From an uncultured Pelagibacteraceae bacterium (lineage in GTDB: Bacteria; Pseudomonadota; Alphaproteobacteria; Pelagibacterales; Pelagibacteraceae): a stretch of 64,000 bases of DNA. Position 1 is the first letter of the stretch; each line of letters starts with the position of its first letter. Where the stretch lies: positions 1 to 64,000 of the forward strand of contig CACJSJ010000003.1 of assembly GCA_902596045.1 (NCBI GenBank), given 5' to 3'. The notes below the pieces were generated by a model. It searched no databases, was not told the DNA's origin, and was given only the letters and a program-made list of their open reading frames with translations. This document shows, one piece after another, positions 9,868 through 18,113 of the stretch. A program made the position numbers and the translations under genes.

Positions 9868-10857
9868 TTATCTGCCAATGGCTGCCATTTTTTCAACTGA
9901 TATCCTAGCTTTATCAATTGTTTCTTTATCCATAATTATTTCACCTGTTTCATTTTCAAGGCAATCTAGTATTTTTGGAAGCGTAATTTTTTTCATGTGA
10001 GGGCACATGTTGCATGGCTTTATAAAGTCTACTTTTGGATTTTCTACTTGAATATTATCACTCATCGAACATTCAGTAACCATCATAACTTTTTTAGGTT
10101 GATTATCTTTTACATACTTAATCATACCTGATGTTGATCCAGCAAAGTCACTTGCTTTTATAACATCCGGAGGACATTCAGGATGAGCAATAATTTTTAT
10201 TCCTGGGTTATTTTTTCTAATATCACGTATTTCTTTTTCATTAAATTGATCGTGGACAATACAGATTCCTTTCCAAGATATAATCTCAACATCTGTTTGT
10301 GATGCCACATATTTCGCCAAATAATCATCAGGTAAAAATATAACTTTTTTCACTCCAAGAGACTTTACTATTTTTACTGCATTCGCTGATGTGCAACACA
10401 CATCCGTTTCAGCTTTAACCTCAGCAGATGTATTTACATAAGAAACTACAGGCACACCTGGGTATTTTTCCTTTAATAATCTTACATCTTTTCCGGTTAT
10501 AGATGACGACAATGAACATCCTGCATCCATGTCAGGTAAAATAACTTTTTTATTAGGACTCATAAGTTTTGCTGTTTCAGCCATAAAATGAACTCCAGCC
10601 ATTAAAATTATATCCGCTGAAGTCTTTGAGGCCTCGATTGCTAAGGCAAGAGAGTCAGCAGCAAAATCTGCTACACCGTGATAAATTTCTGGCGTTTGAT
10701 AATTGTGAGCAAGAATTACAGCATTTTTTTCTTTTTTAAGTTTATTAATTTTGTGGATGTAAGGAGCGTGAACAGACCATTCAATTTCAGGCATTACCTT
10801 AGAAATCTTTTGATAAATAGGATCTGTTGTTTTTTGCACTTCTTGTGTAAATTCCAT
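9868..10857 (-). CDS. nadA: Quinolinate synthase (4Fe-4S)
   Basis: Condenses iminoaspartate with dihydroxyacetone phosphate to quinolinate, in the cytoplasm, with one oxygen-sensitive 4Fe-4S cluster. Seen: three repeated Rossmann-like domains beginning with AVILAHNYQTPEIYHG, the DYLAKYVASQT motif, HPECPPDV and the C-terminal CNMCPHMKKITL. Cluster cysteines are plausibly in DVCCTS, HPECPPDV and CNMCPHM. I prefer the ATG at 10857 (329 aa); an in-frame TTG at 10872 would add 5 residues but neither has a strong ribosome site. First gene of the nadA-nadC pair, divergent from tRNA-Leu. Confidence 0.94.
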   Translation of the reverse strand: MEFTQEVQKTTDPIYQKISKVMPEIEWSVHAPYIHKINKLKKEKNAVILAHNYQTPEIYHGVADFAADSLALAIEASKTSADIILMAGVHFMAETAKLMSPNKKVILPDMDAGCSLSSSITGKDVRLLKEKYPGVPVVSYVNTSAEVKAETDVCCTSANAVKIVKSLGVKKVIFLPDDYLAKYVASQTDVEIISWKGICIVHDQFNEKEIRDIRKNNPGIKIIAHPECPPDVIKASDFAGSTSGMIKYVKDNQPKKVMMVTECSMSDNIQVENPKVDFIKPCNMCPHMKKITLPKILDCLENETGEIIMDKETIDKARISVEKMAAIGR

Positions 10858-10873
10858 GACAGTTTTTACCAAT

Positions 10874-10902
10874 TTGAAAGATAGTTGTCATTCACTTAAT
10901 AT
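10874..10902 (+). promoter_or_regulatory. Sigma-70-type promoter of tRNA-Leu
   Basis: TTGAAA at 10874-10879 and TAATAT at 10897-10902 are separated by exactly 17 bp, and the expected transcription start (about 10909) falls just before the first base of the mature tRNA at 10913. The match is good for so AT-rich a genome, but the region is short and also holds the upstream edge of nadA on the other strand. Confidence 0.55.
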
Positions 10903-10912
10903 GAGACATTTT

Positions 10913-10998
10913 GCGGTCGTGCTGAAATTGGTAGACAGGCACGGTTGAGGGCCGTGTGGACTTAGTCCATGAGAGTTCAAGTCTCTCCGACCGCACCA
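10913..10998 (+). tRNA. tRNA-Leu (anticodon GAG)
   Basis: A complete class II tRNA of 86 nt. The acceptor stem GCGGTCG pairs with CGACCGC, the anticodon stem CACGG/CCGTG encloses the 7-nt loop TTGAGGG giving anticodon GAG, a long variable arm (TGGACT/AGTCCA type) identifies it as tRNA-Leu rather than a class I species, and the T arm is GAGAG-TTCAAGT-CTCTC. The terminal CCA is encoded in the DNA. It reads leucine codons CUC and CUU. It sits between the divergent nadA and the convergent ygfZ end, only 3 nt from the latter. Confidence 0.97.
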
Positions 10999-11001
10999 AA
11001 T

Positions 11002-11892
11002 TTAGCTACTAACCCAATCAGGTTTTTTTATACTAATAGATGCTTCTTTAGTTTTAAATTCAGTATTTTCTTCAAAATTTTTATCTAGATATCTAATTAG
11101 TGCGAAAGGATAGTCTTTATCAATTAATACCTTACCAATTTCAATATCTTTATTAAAAATACTTTCTCCTTCATATAATTTTCCATGAATAAGATTTATT
11201 GGAAATAATCTTTTTGAAAGTTTATTTTTTAATTTAATTCTTGCTGTATTCTCTTGTCCAACGTAGCAACCTTTTTTAAAATCTATTCCGTTTAACTCTT
11301 CATAATTACATTCAATTCCGAATAATTTATTTTGTAATTTATTTAAATGTTTAGGAACTATTCCAAGATTGTGGCTTAAAGAGTAATACTCCTTCAAATC
11401 TGCATCATGTAGATCTAATTTTTTTAGAGATAAATAAAGTTTTTCTAAATTTATAATCAACCTAGCACCCAGCTCTTTATTTCTTGGGTCTAAACAAATT
11501 GGATCCTCTCTATATTTTAAAGTAAATCCAGGATTATTTTTAGCTCCATCAAATGTTAAAAATTTATCATATGAAAAGGCTGCAACAACAAATTCATTAC
11601 TGAGGTTTAAAATTTCAACTTTTGATCTTAATTTATAAACATTTAGTTGTTTATATAGACCATCAACTTGAGATTTTTCACAATCTATAAAAAATCCAGT
11701 TTTATGTTTTACAATTATAAATTCGTATAAGAATTTTCCCTGAGGAGTTAATAACGATGTAAAACAACTATTATCATCACTTACTTTATTTATATTATTG
11801 CTGATAAGATTTTGAAGAAACTCTATTGAATCTTCACCGTTGACGTAAAGTATTGCTCTATCATCCAAGATGTAAACATTTTTAAGATTCAT
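11002..11892 (-). CDS. ygfZ: Folate-binding YgfZ/Iba57-type Fe-S maturation protein
   Basis: GcvT-related folate-dependent protein that helps assemble or repair 4Fe-4S clusters on a subset of enzymes. Seen: the family signature KGCYVGQE at residues 207-214, followed by TARIKLKNKLSKRLFPI, and an N-terminal GcvT-like half that includes GEDSIEFLQNLISNNI. At 296 aa it is the expected size. Possible clients in this window are NadA and aconitase, both 4Fe-4S enzymes; this link is inference. The 3' end lies 3 nt from the tRNA-Leu CCA end, with no terminator. Confidence 0.88.
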   Translation of the reverse strand: MNLKNVYILDDRAILYVNGEDSIEFLQNLISNNINKVSDDNSCFTSLLTPQGKFLYEFIIVKHKTGFFIDCEKSQVDGLYKQLNVYKLRSKVEILNLSNEFVVAAFSYDKFLTFDGAKNNPGFTLKYREDPICLDPRNKELGARLIINLEKLYLSLKKLDLHDADLKEYYSLSHNLGIVPKHLNKLQNKLFGIECNYEELNGIDFKKGCYVGQENTARIKLKNKLSKRLFPINLIHGKLYEGESIFNKDIEIGKVLIDKDYPFALIRYLDKNFEENTEFKTKEASISIKKPDWVSS

Positions 11893-11935
11893 AATTGATT
11901 AATAATAGTTTGTAATATAATAACATTTTTAAGAA

Positions 11936-13240
11936 ATGTTAGATCTTATAATTAAAAATGGACAATGTTACATCGATGGAGACTTAAAAGATGTCAATGT
12001 TTCTGTAAAAGATGGAAAAATTCATAGAATTGGTGAAATTTCAGAGCAGGCTAAAGAAATAATAGATGCCAAGGGTCAAACTGTTTTGCCAGGTTGTATA
12101 GATACTCAAACCCATTTTAGAGAACCCGGGTCAACTGATACTGAAGATCTTCATTCAGGTAGTAGAGCTGCGATTGCAGGAGGTATTACAAGTGTATTTG
12201 AAATGCCAAATACAAATCCTCCAACATCTAATATGAAAGAGTTTCAAAGAAAGTTAGATCTCGCTAAGAATAGAATGTATTGCAACTATGCTTTTTATTT
12301 TGGAGCAACAGCAGATAATGCAGATGATCTAGCAAGTTTAGAAGGTTTGGAAGGATGTTGTGGGATTAAACTTTTTGCAGGATCTTCAACAGGTAATTTA
12401 TTAGTTGCTGAAGAAGATGATATAGATAAGGTTTTTCAAAATGCATCAAAAGTTGTAGCTGTTCATTCAGAGGATGAGGCAATTTTAAAAGTAAACAAAA
12501 AATTAATTAAAGAGGGAGATGTTCATTCCCATCCAATATGGAGAAGTGTTGAATGCGCAATAGCATCTACTAGAAGAATTGTAAGAATTGCAGAAAAACA
12601 TAATAAAAAAGCTCATGTACTTCATATTACAACAAAAGAGGAAATTGATTTTCTATCCCAACATAAAGGAAATATTACATTTGAAATAACCCCTCAACAT
12701 CTAACAATTTATGCACCAGATTGTTATGATAAACTTGGAACTTACGCTCAGATGAATCCTCCATTAAGGGATAAATCCCATTATGATAGGTTGTGGTATG
12801 CAGTAAAAAATAATTTGAACGATACTATAGGATCAGATCATGCACCTCATTTAAAAATAAATAAACAAAAAGAATATCCTAACTCACCATCTGGCATGCC
12901 AGGAGTACAAACTCTTATGCCAGTTATGCTTAATCATATAAACAATGGAAAATTATCTTTAAATCAGTTAATGAATCTTGTTTGTGAAAATCCAGTCAAG
13001 ATTTTTGGAATTAAGAATAAAGGTTTTATAAAAGAGGGATTTGATGCTGATTTTACAATTGTTGATATGAATAAAACAATCGAAATTAAAAATGAAAATA
13101 TTGAGAGCAAATGTGGCTGGTCTCCTTTTAATGGATTTAAGTTCAAAGGGACTCCAGTTACAACAATAGTTAGCGGCAAAATAAAGATGAATGATGGAAA
13201 TATTTTGGGTGAACCAGAGGGTTTACCACTCAAATTTTAA
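11936..13240 (+). CDS. pyrC: Dihydroorotase (class I-type amidohydrolase)
   Basis: Cyclises carbamoyl-aspartate to dihydroorotate in pyrimidine synthesis. Seen: amidohydrolase N-terminal beta domain, metal-site segment IDTQTHFREPG at 55-65, GITSVFEMPNTNPPTS, GIKLFAGSSTG with the candidate carbamylated lysine, HVLHITTKEE and GSDHAPH. The usual first-site HxH is QxH here (Q58, H60); a DxQxHFREPG form is also known to me from other dihydroorotases, for example of Bacteroidetes, so it need not mean loss of activity. No pyrB neighbour. An allantoinase or hydantoinase is less likely given the FREPG and MPNTNP motifs. Confidence 0.87.
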   Translation: MLDLIIKNGQCYIDGDLKDVNVSVKDGKIHRIGEISEQAKEIIDAKGQTVLPGCIDTQTHFREPGSTDTEDLHSGSRAAIAGGITSVFEMPNTNPPTSNMKEFQRKLDLAKNRMYCNYAFYFGATADNADDLASLEGLEGCCGIKLFAGSSTGNLLVAEEDDIDKVFQNASKVVAVHSEDEAILKVNKKLIKEGDVHSHPIWRSVECAIASTRRIVRIAEKHNKKAHVLHITTKEEIDFLSQHKGNITFEITPQHLTIYAPDCYDKLGTYAQMNPPLRDKSHYDRLWYAVKNNLNDTIGSDHAPHLKINKQKEYPNSPSGMPGVQTLMPVMLNHINNGKLSLNQLMNLVCENPVKIFGIKNKGFIKEGFDADFTIVDMNKTIEIKNENIESKCGWSPFNGFKFKGTPVTTIVSGKIKMNDGNILGEPEGLPLKF

Positions 13241-13243
13241 AGT

Positions 13244-14047
13244 TTAAGAGAATTTTTTTTTACTATATTTAAGACAAAATATTCTCAACTCATTTAAGGA
13301 GTTTTGAATTTTTATTTTTGACATAAGTCTTCTATTATTTAAATAAAAGGACTCTTTCTTTAAATTAGTATTTTTCTTTATTTTGTATTTTTTATTGTTA
13401 AATTTATTTAACCAGCCTATCAAATCATTTAAATAAACCTTTTGACCTATTGAAATATTATAAATTCCAGTCAATTTCTTTCTAATTATTTCTTTTAATA
13501 TCTGACAAAATTTATCTATTGATAAAAAGTCCTTAAAAACCCTTTCATTATCAAACACAATTCCTTTATTTATATTTTTTTGAAAAACATCAATAAAAGT
13601 ATGGTGAATTCTTTTTGAGATTTCTGTATCTCCAATAATGTTTGAAACTCTTAAAATAAGAAAATTTTTTTTTAATTTTTTTTTAATTTTTTCCTCGGTT
13701 ATAAGTTTATTCTTAGAATAATGCGATTTAGGAGATAATTTTGATTTTTCTTTTAAATTAGCTTTGGAAGGATAAACTTTTCTAGTGCTTATAAAGCAAT
13801 ATATAGTTTTTTGGTTATCAATGAATTTTGATATTTTGTAATCATTATCAAATTTTTCATTATACTTTTTTAAAATATAATTTTTATTTATGGAAGAGTT
13901 AATAATAAAATCAAAATTGTTTAGCTTATTTTCAAATTTTTTCAAATCTTTAAAACTTATCTTTTTAAGATGAAAAGATTTTTTTAAATATCTATATAAA
14001 TAATTTCCAATGAAACCTCTTTTGCCAATTATTAATATCTTTTTCAT
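13244..14047 (-). CDS. NAD-dependent sugar epimerase/dehydratase-like (SDR) protein
   Basis: Extended short-chain dehydrogenase fold acting probably on a nucleotide sugar for surface polysaccharide. Seen: the N-terminal dinucleotide site as GKRGFIG (residues 8-14), a catalytic-type Y-x-x-x-K in SHYSKNK preceded by an ISTRKVYPS segment, and ILRVSNIIG in the usual place. At 267 aa it is shorter than typical epimerases (about 310-330). The gene is extremely rich in A and T homopolymers. Its ATG overlaps the stop of the upstream glycosyltransferase by ATGA, so the two are coupled. The specific sugar is not readable. Confidence 0.72.
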   Translation of the reverse strand: MKKILIIGKRGFIGNYLYRYLKKSFHLKKISFKDLKKFENKLNNFDFIINSSINKNYILKKYNEKFDNDYKISKFIDNQKTIYCFISTRKVYPSKANLKEKSKLSPKSHYSKNKLITEEKIKKKLKKNFLILRVSNIIGDTEISKRIHHTFIDVFQKNINKGIVFDNERVFKDFLSIDKFCQILKEIIRKKLTGIYNISIGQKVYLNDLIGWLNKFNNKKYKIKKNTNLKKESFYLNNRRLMSKIKIQNSLNELRIFCLKYSKKKFS

Positions 14048-14811
14048 AAAAATTTATTTATTAATTTTGAAATATAAAAATCTAGATTTTTACTTACTTT
14101 TAAATTATTAATTATTTTAAAATTTATAAAATATTCATGAGCAAGATTTCTTCTTTGCCACCAAGACTTGCTAAATTTTTTAAATTTTGAGGATATGTTT
14201 CCCTCAAATTGTCTGTAAAAAGTTAAATTATCATTAATCACATTATATTTATCAAGATATTTAGAAAACAATAATATTCTTATATCTAACCAGATGTCTG
14301 AAAATTTATTACTTATTACTTTATCCAAAAGTTTATCAGAAAATCTTCGCCTTATTGAAATGCAACTAGTTGGATGAATATATCCCCAATAAGTATTAAA
14401 GAAGTTTATTTTTTTATTTTGAGGAATTTCTTCATTATTTTTTTTAATAATAGGATAATCAAAAACTATGTTTTCGTTTTTGTTTTTTAAAAAAAAATCT
14501 ACAACCTTTTCAATTTTATCTTCTCTAAAGTAATCATCACTATCTAATAAAAAAATTATTTCACCTGTGCTTGATCGTATACTTTCTTTAAAAGCATTCA
14601 TTTGATTAAATGAACCAAATTTTGTTTGAATTTTGTTTTCGATAATCTTTATATTTTTATATTTATTTATTACTTCTAAAGAATTGTCTTGAGAATTGTC
14701 ATCAAAAAAAATAATTTCAATATTTTTATAAGTTTGATTGTTTAGAGATTCAATACATTCTTTAATAAATTTTGAATTATTATAATTAGCTATTACAACA
14801 GATACTTTCAT
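14044..14811 (-). CDS. Family 2 glycosyltransferase
   Basis: Adds a sugar from a nucleotide-sugar donor, most likely to a surface glycan. Seen: GT-A fold start VSVVIANYNNSKFIKECIESL, IEIIFFDDNSQDNS (first acidic pair), and the metal-binding motif FLLDSDDYF. The acceptor half (residues 130-255) is poorly conserved and ends with a short basic helix. At 255 aa it is a minimal soluble form without membrane helices. First gene of a two-gene pair with the SDR gene. Together they form an unusually AT-rich insert between pyrC and the SMR/prpE pair. Confidence 0.85.
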   Translation of the reverse strand: MKVSVVIANYNNSKFIKECIESLNNQTYKNIEIIFFDDNSQDNSLEVINKYKNIKIIENKIQTKFGSFNQMNAFKESIRSSTGEIIFLLDSDDYFREDKIEKVVDFFLKNKNENIVFDYPIIKKNNEEIPQNKKINFFNTYWGYIHPTSCISIRRRFSDKLLDKVISNKFSDIWLDIRILLFSKYLDKYNVINDNLTFYRQFEGNISSKFKKFSKSWWQRRNLAHEYFINFKIINNLKVSKNLDFYISKLINKFL

Positions 14812-14833
14812 ATTTTAAATAAAAAATTTAAAC

Positions 14834-15160
14834 TTACTTAACTGTATAAGCATTAACAAGTATCACGCCTATAACAATTAAAAATAAACCTAATATTGCT
14901 TGCCAAGATAGAGTTTGTTTAAAAAATATATAACCTAATAAAGCGATTGTAAAAATTCCTAGCCCACTCCATGTAGCGTAAACGATTGCGATTGGCAATT
15001 TATTCACAACGAAAGTTAAAAGATAAAATGCAACAAGATAAAATATAGCAAGTGATAAAGTAGGGATAAGTTTTGTAAAATTTTTTGATACAGGCAATAA
15101 CATTGTACCGGCCACTTCACAAAATATTGCACCAAATAAAAATATGTAAGTTTTAGCCAT
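14834..15160 (-). CDS. Small multidrug resistance (SMR) family transporter
   Basis: Four-helix inner-membrane proton antiporter of the EmrE/Gdx (SugE) family. Seen: 108 aa, four hydrophobic segments, the essential glutamate at E15 in AIFCEVAGT (E14 in EmrE), Y61 and W64 in YATWSGLG (Y60 and W63 in EmrE), and the C-terminal GLFLIVIGVILVN helix. Substrate may be a cationic drug-like compound, an osmolyte or guanidinium; EmrE and Gdx subtypes cannot be told apart safely here. The start overlaps the prpE stop by 8 nt, so it is translated downstream of propionyl-CoA synthetase. Confidence 0.9.
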   Translation of the reverse strand: MAKTYIFLFGAIFCEVAGTMLLPVSKNFTKLIPTLSLAIFYLVAFYLLTFVVNKLPIAIVYATWSGLGIFTIALLGYIFFKQTLSWQAILGLFLIVIGVILVNAYTVK

Positions 15161-17054
15161 TATTTAAAATCTTATGCTTAATTAGATCTGCTTTTATTTC
15201 AGTTAAAATAGCGGGATCATCTATAGTAGGTGGCACTTTATATTCAACGTTATCTGCAATTTTTCTTATGGTTCCTCTTAGAATTTTTCCTGATCTTGTT
15301 TTTGGCAATCTTTTAATGACAATTACTACTTTAAATGCAGCAACTGGACCGATTTTATCTCTGACCATTTGGATGCATTCTTTGGATATTGTGTCATGAT
15401 CTTTCTCTACTCCAGTTTTGAGAACTACTAAACCAATTGGCAATTGTCCTTTTAATTTATCTGCAATTCCGAGTACTGCACATTCAGCAACTGATTGATG
15501 TTCAGATAAAACTTCTTCAATTGCTCCTGTAGATAATCTGTGACCAGCTACATTTATAATATCGTCAGTTCTAGACATAATCCAAATATAACCATCCTCA
15601 TCTATGTGACCTGCGTCGTATGTTTGGTAATAACCATCATAATTTGACATATAATTTTCTTTATATCTTTCATCAGCATTCCAAAGAGTAGGAAAAGTTC
15701 CAGGAGGCAAAGGTAGCTTAACAACAATATCTCCCATTTCATTTGGTTTAGCTAAAGTTTGATCAGATTTTATAATTTTTACATCATAGCCAGGAACAGC
15801 TTTACACGCTGAACCATATTTTGTTTCCATCATCTCAATACCAGTACAATTAGAGCTAATTGCCCAACTTGTTTCAGTTTGCCACCAGTGATCAACCACA
15901 GGAACTTTTAATAAAGTTTCAGCCCATTTGATTGTATCTGGATCGGCTCTTTCTCCTGCAAGAAAAAGACTTTCAAATTTACTCAAGTCGTATTTTGAGA
16001 AGAATTTTCCTTCGGGATCTTCTTTTTTAATTGCTCTAAAAGCGGTCGGAGCTGTAAACAAAGATTTTACTTTGTAATCTGATATGATTTTCCAAAAAGC
16101 TCCTGCATCAGGTGTGCCTACTGGCTTTCCCTCAAATAATACTGTTGTACATCCTTTGAACAAAGGAGCATAAACAATGTAGGAATGGCCAACAATCCAT
16201 CCAATATCACTTGCTGACCACCATATATCTCCTTCATCTATATTATAAATATTTTTCATGGTCCATTTTAGTGCCACTATATGACCGCCAATATCTCTTA
16301 CTATACCTTTAGGCGTGCCAGTCGTTCCTGAAGTATAAAGTATATAGGCAAATTCATTTGAATTCATTTCAACACAGTCCACTTCCATCGCGTTTGAAAT
16401 AACCTCTTCCCAATTAACCTCTTTAGGTGCATTAAGTTTTACTTCATGACCAGGTCTTTGGAATAAAATCATTTTATCAATTTTATGTTTGGCTTGTTTA
16501 ACAGCCTCATCTACTAACGGTTTATATTCAACTGTTCTTCCAGGTTCAAAACCACATGAAGCGGTAACTAAAACTTTTGCTTTACTATCATCAATTCTAC
16601 TAGCAAGTTCGTTAGAGGCAAAACCTCCAAAAACTACTGAATGGATTGCTCCAATTCTTGCAGTAGCCAGCATAGCAATTACTGCCTCTGGTATCATGGG
16701 CATGTAGATGATTACCCTATCTCCTTTATTAACACCTTGGTCTTTCAGAGCTCCTGCAAATTTTGAAACTTTTAATTTTAATTCTTCATAAGTATATTTT
16801 GATTTATTTCCAGTAATTGGACTATCATAAATCAATGCCGTTCTTTTTCCCTTACCTTGATCAATATGGATATCTAAAGCATTGTAACAAGTATTTGTTA
16901 CCCCATCTTCAAACCATTTATAAAAAGGAGGATTTGATTTATTTAAAATTTTTGTTGGTTTTTTAAACCAAAAAATATCATTAGACGCTTCCTGCCAAAA
17001 TTTTTCAGGATTTTTTATAGATTCGTCGTATATTTGGTTAAATTTATTGGACAT
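15153..17054 (-). CDS. prpE: Propionyl-CoA synthetase (acyl-CoA synthetase, ANL family)
   Basis: Activates propionate (and probably acetate) to the CoA thioester through an acyl-adenylate. Seen: ACS N-terminal domain (WFEDGVTNTCYNALD), the AMP-binding loop YTSGTTGTPKG, the PrpE-type segment ASCGFEPGRTVEYKPL, WWQTETSW, the hinge DDIINVAGHRLST and the acetylation-prone lysine in PKTRSGKILRG. At 633 aa it matches PrpE/ACSS3 rather than the longer Acs. It gives entry to the propionate pathways (methylcitrate or methylmalonyl-CoA), whose genes are not in the window. It is divergent from proteorhodopsin across 211 bp. Confidence 0.9.
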   Translation of the reverse strand: MSNKFNQIYDESIKNPEKFWQEASNDIFWFKKPTKILNKSNPPFYKWFEDGVTNTCYNALDIHIDQGKGKRTALIYDSPITGNKSKYTYEELKLKVSKFAGALKDQGVNKGDRVIIYMPMIPEAVIAMLATARIGAIHSVVFGGFASNELASRIDDSKAKVLVTASCGFEPGRTVEYKPLVDEAVKQAKHKIDKMILFQRPGHEVKLNAPKEVNWEEVISNAMEVDCVEMNSNEFAYILYTSGTTGTPKGIVRDIGGHIVALKWTMKNIYNIDEGDIWWSASDIGWIVGHSYIVYAPLFKGCTTVLFEGKPVGTPDAGAFWKIISDYKVKSLFTAPTAFRAIKKEDPEGKFFSKYDLSKFESLFLAGERADPDTIKWAETLLKVPVVDHWWQTETSWAISSNCTGIEMMETKYGSACKAVPGYDVKIIKSDQTLAKPNEMGDIVVKLPLPPGTFPTLWNADERYKENYMSNYDGYYQTYDAGHIDEDGYIWIMSRTDDIINVAGHRLSTGAIEEVLSEHQSVAECAVLGIADKLKGQLPIGLVVLKTGVEKDHDTISKECIQMVRDKIGPVAAFKVVIVIKRLPKTRSGKILRGTIRKIADNVEYKVPPTIDDPAILTEIKADLIKHKILNNG

Positions 17055-17199
17055 TATAAATTTGATTCGTTGATGCTCTTTTTTTGATTTTTAACTTTTA
17101 AATTGTATTTAATTTTAAAAAGTAAGTAAAATCAATGTAAATAAATGACATTTAAGTCTTCTATTAAGTGTTTTAATTTGGTATTTAACGCCCTATCTT

Positions 17200-17234
17200 G
17201 GTTAGGGGTAACCTTAACCTAGTTTATATAAACT
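17200..17234. promoter_or_regulatory. Palindromic promoter region of proteorhodopsin
   Basis: Two inverted repeats lie just upstream of the proteorhodopsin ribosome site. GGTTA at 17200-17204 and TAACC at 17209-17213 flank GGGG, and AGTTTATATAAACT at 17221-17234 is a perfect 14-bp palindrome. TTAGGG at 17202 and TATATA at 17225 are 17 bp apart and could be the promoter, placing one palindrome on each element. The gene has a strong AGGGAG ribosome site. Either repeat could bind a dimeric regulator; in DNA this AT-rich the second could also be chance. Confidence 0.35.
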
Positions 17235-17265
17235 AAAATAAAAACTAACGAAGAGGGAGTTTTTT

Positions 17266-18033
17266 ATGAAAAAACTTAAATTGTTTGCTTTAACAGTTGT
17301 AGCGCTATTAGGTGTTACAGGTGTTGCAAACGCGGACGCCATGTTAGCTCAAGATGATTTCGTAGGAATTTCATTTTGGGTGATTTCAATGGGAATGTTA
17401 GCAGCTACTGCTTTCTTTTTCATGGAAACAGGCAATGTAGCAGCAGGCTGGAGAACTTCAGTTATTGTTGCTGGTCTAGTAACTGGTATTGCATTCATAC
17501 ACTACATGTACATGAGAGAAGTATGGATTAGTACTGGAGACTCGCCAACTGTTTACAGATATATTGACTGGTTAATTACTGTTCCACTACAAATGGTTGA
17601 ATTTTACTTAATTCTATCAGCTGTAGGTAAAGCAAATTCTGGAATGTTCTGGAGATTGTTACTTGGTTCATTGGTAATGTTAATCGGTGGATATTTAGGT
17701 GAAGCTGGATACATCAACTCAACACTTGGTTTCATTATCGGAATGGCAGGTTGGATATACATTCTATATGAAATATTTTCAGGTGAAGCTGGTAAAGCTG
17801 CAGCAAAAAGTGGAAACAAAGCACTTGTAACTGCTTTTGGTGCAATGAGAATGATTGTTACAGTAGGTTGGGCAATTTACCCATTAGGTTATGTATTTGG
17901 TTACCTAACAGGTGGAGTAGATGCAACATCACTTAACGTTGTTTACAACTTAGCTGACTTTATTAACAAAATTGCATTTGGTCTAGTAATTTGGGCTGCT
18001 GCAACTAGTTCAAGCGGAAGAAGAGCTAAGTAG
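17266..18033 (+). CDS. Proteorhodopsin, light-driven proton pump, blue-tuned
   Basis: Retinal-binding seven-helix pump that exports protons in light. Signal peptide 1-23, then seven membrane segments. Residues equivalent to the marine reference proteorhodopsin are all present at an offset of +4: D101 (primary acceptor, D97), T105, E112 (donor, E108), H79 (H75), D231 (D227) and K235 (retinal Schiff base, K231). The spectral tuning position L/Q105 is Q109, the glutamine form that absorbs blue light. 255 aa, standard length. A strong ribosome site (AGGGAG) precedes it and a strong terminator follows, as expected for an abundant protein. No retinal-synthesis gene is in the window. Confidence 0.98.
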   Translation: MKKLKLFALTVVALLGVTGVANADAMLAQDDFVGISFWVISMGMLAATAFFFMETGNVAAGWRTSVIVAGLVTGIAFIHYMYMREVWISTGDSPTVYRYIDWLITVPLQMVEFYLILSAVGKANSGMFWRLLLGSLVMLIGGYLGEAGYINSTLGFIIGMAGWIYILYEIFSGEAGKAAAKSGNKALVTAFGAMRMIVTVGWAIYPLGYVFGYLTGGVDATSLNVVYNLADFINKIAFGLVIWAAATSSSGRRAK

Positions 18034-18057
18034 TTTAACTTAGAAAAGTTTAAATTA

Positions 18058-18094
18058 GGGCAAGTATGTTTATACGTACTTGCCCTTTTTTTTT
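18058..18094 (+). terminator. Rho-independent terminator after proteorhodopsin
   Basis: GGGCAAGTA (18058-18066) pairs perfectly with TACTTGCCC (18077-18085) around a 10-nt loop, followed directly by a run of nine T. It is the strongest terminator in the window and ends the proteorhodopsin transcript just before ferredoxin. Confidence 0.93.
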
Positions 18095-18107
18095 AGAAGC
18101 CTATATA
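18080..18107 (+). promoter_or_regulatory. Possible leaderless promoter of ferredoxin
   Basis: TTGCCC at 18080-18085 (overlapping the terminator arm) and TATATA at 18102-18107 are 16 bp apart, putting the expected start of transcription at or next to the A of the ferredoxin ATG at 18114. No Shine-Dalgarno sequence precedes that ATG, which fits a leaderless message. Read-through of the terminator is the alternative. Confidence 0.35.
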
Positions 18108-18113
18108 TAATTC

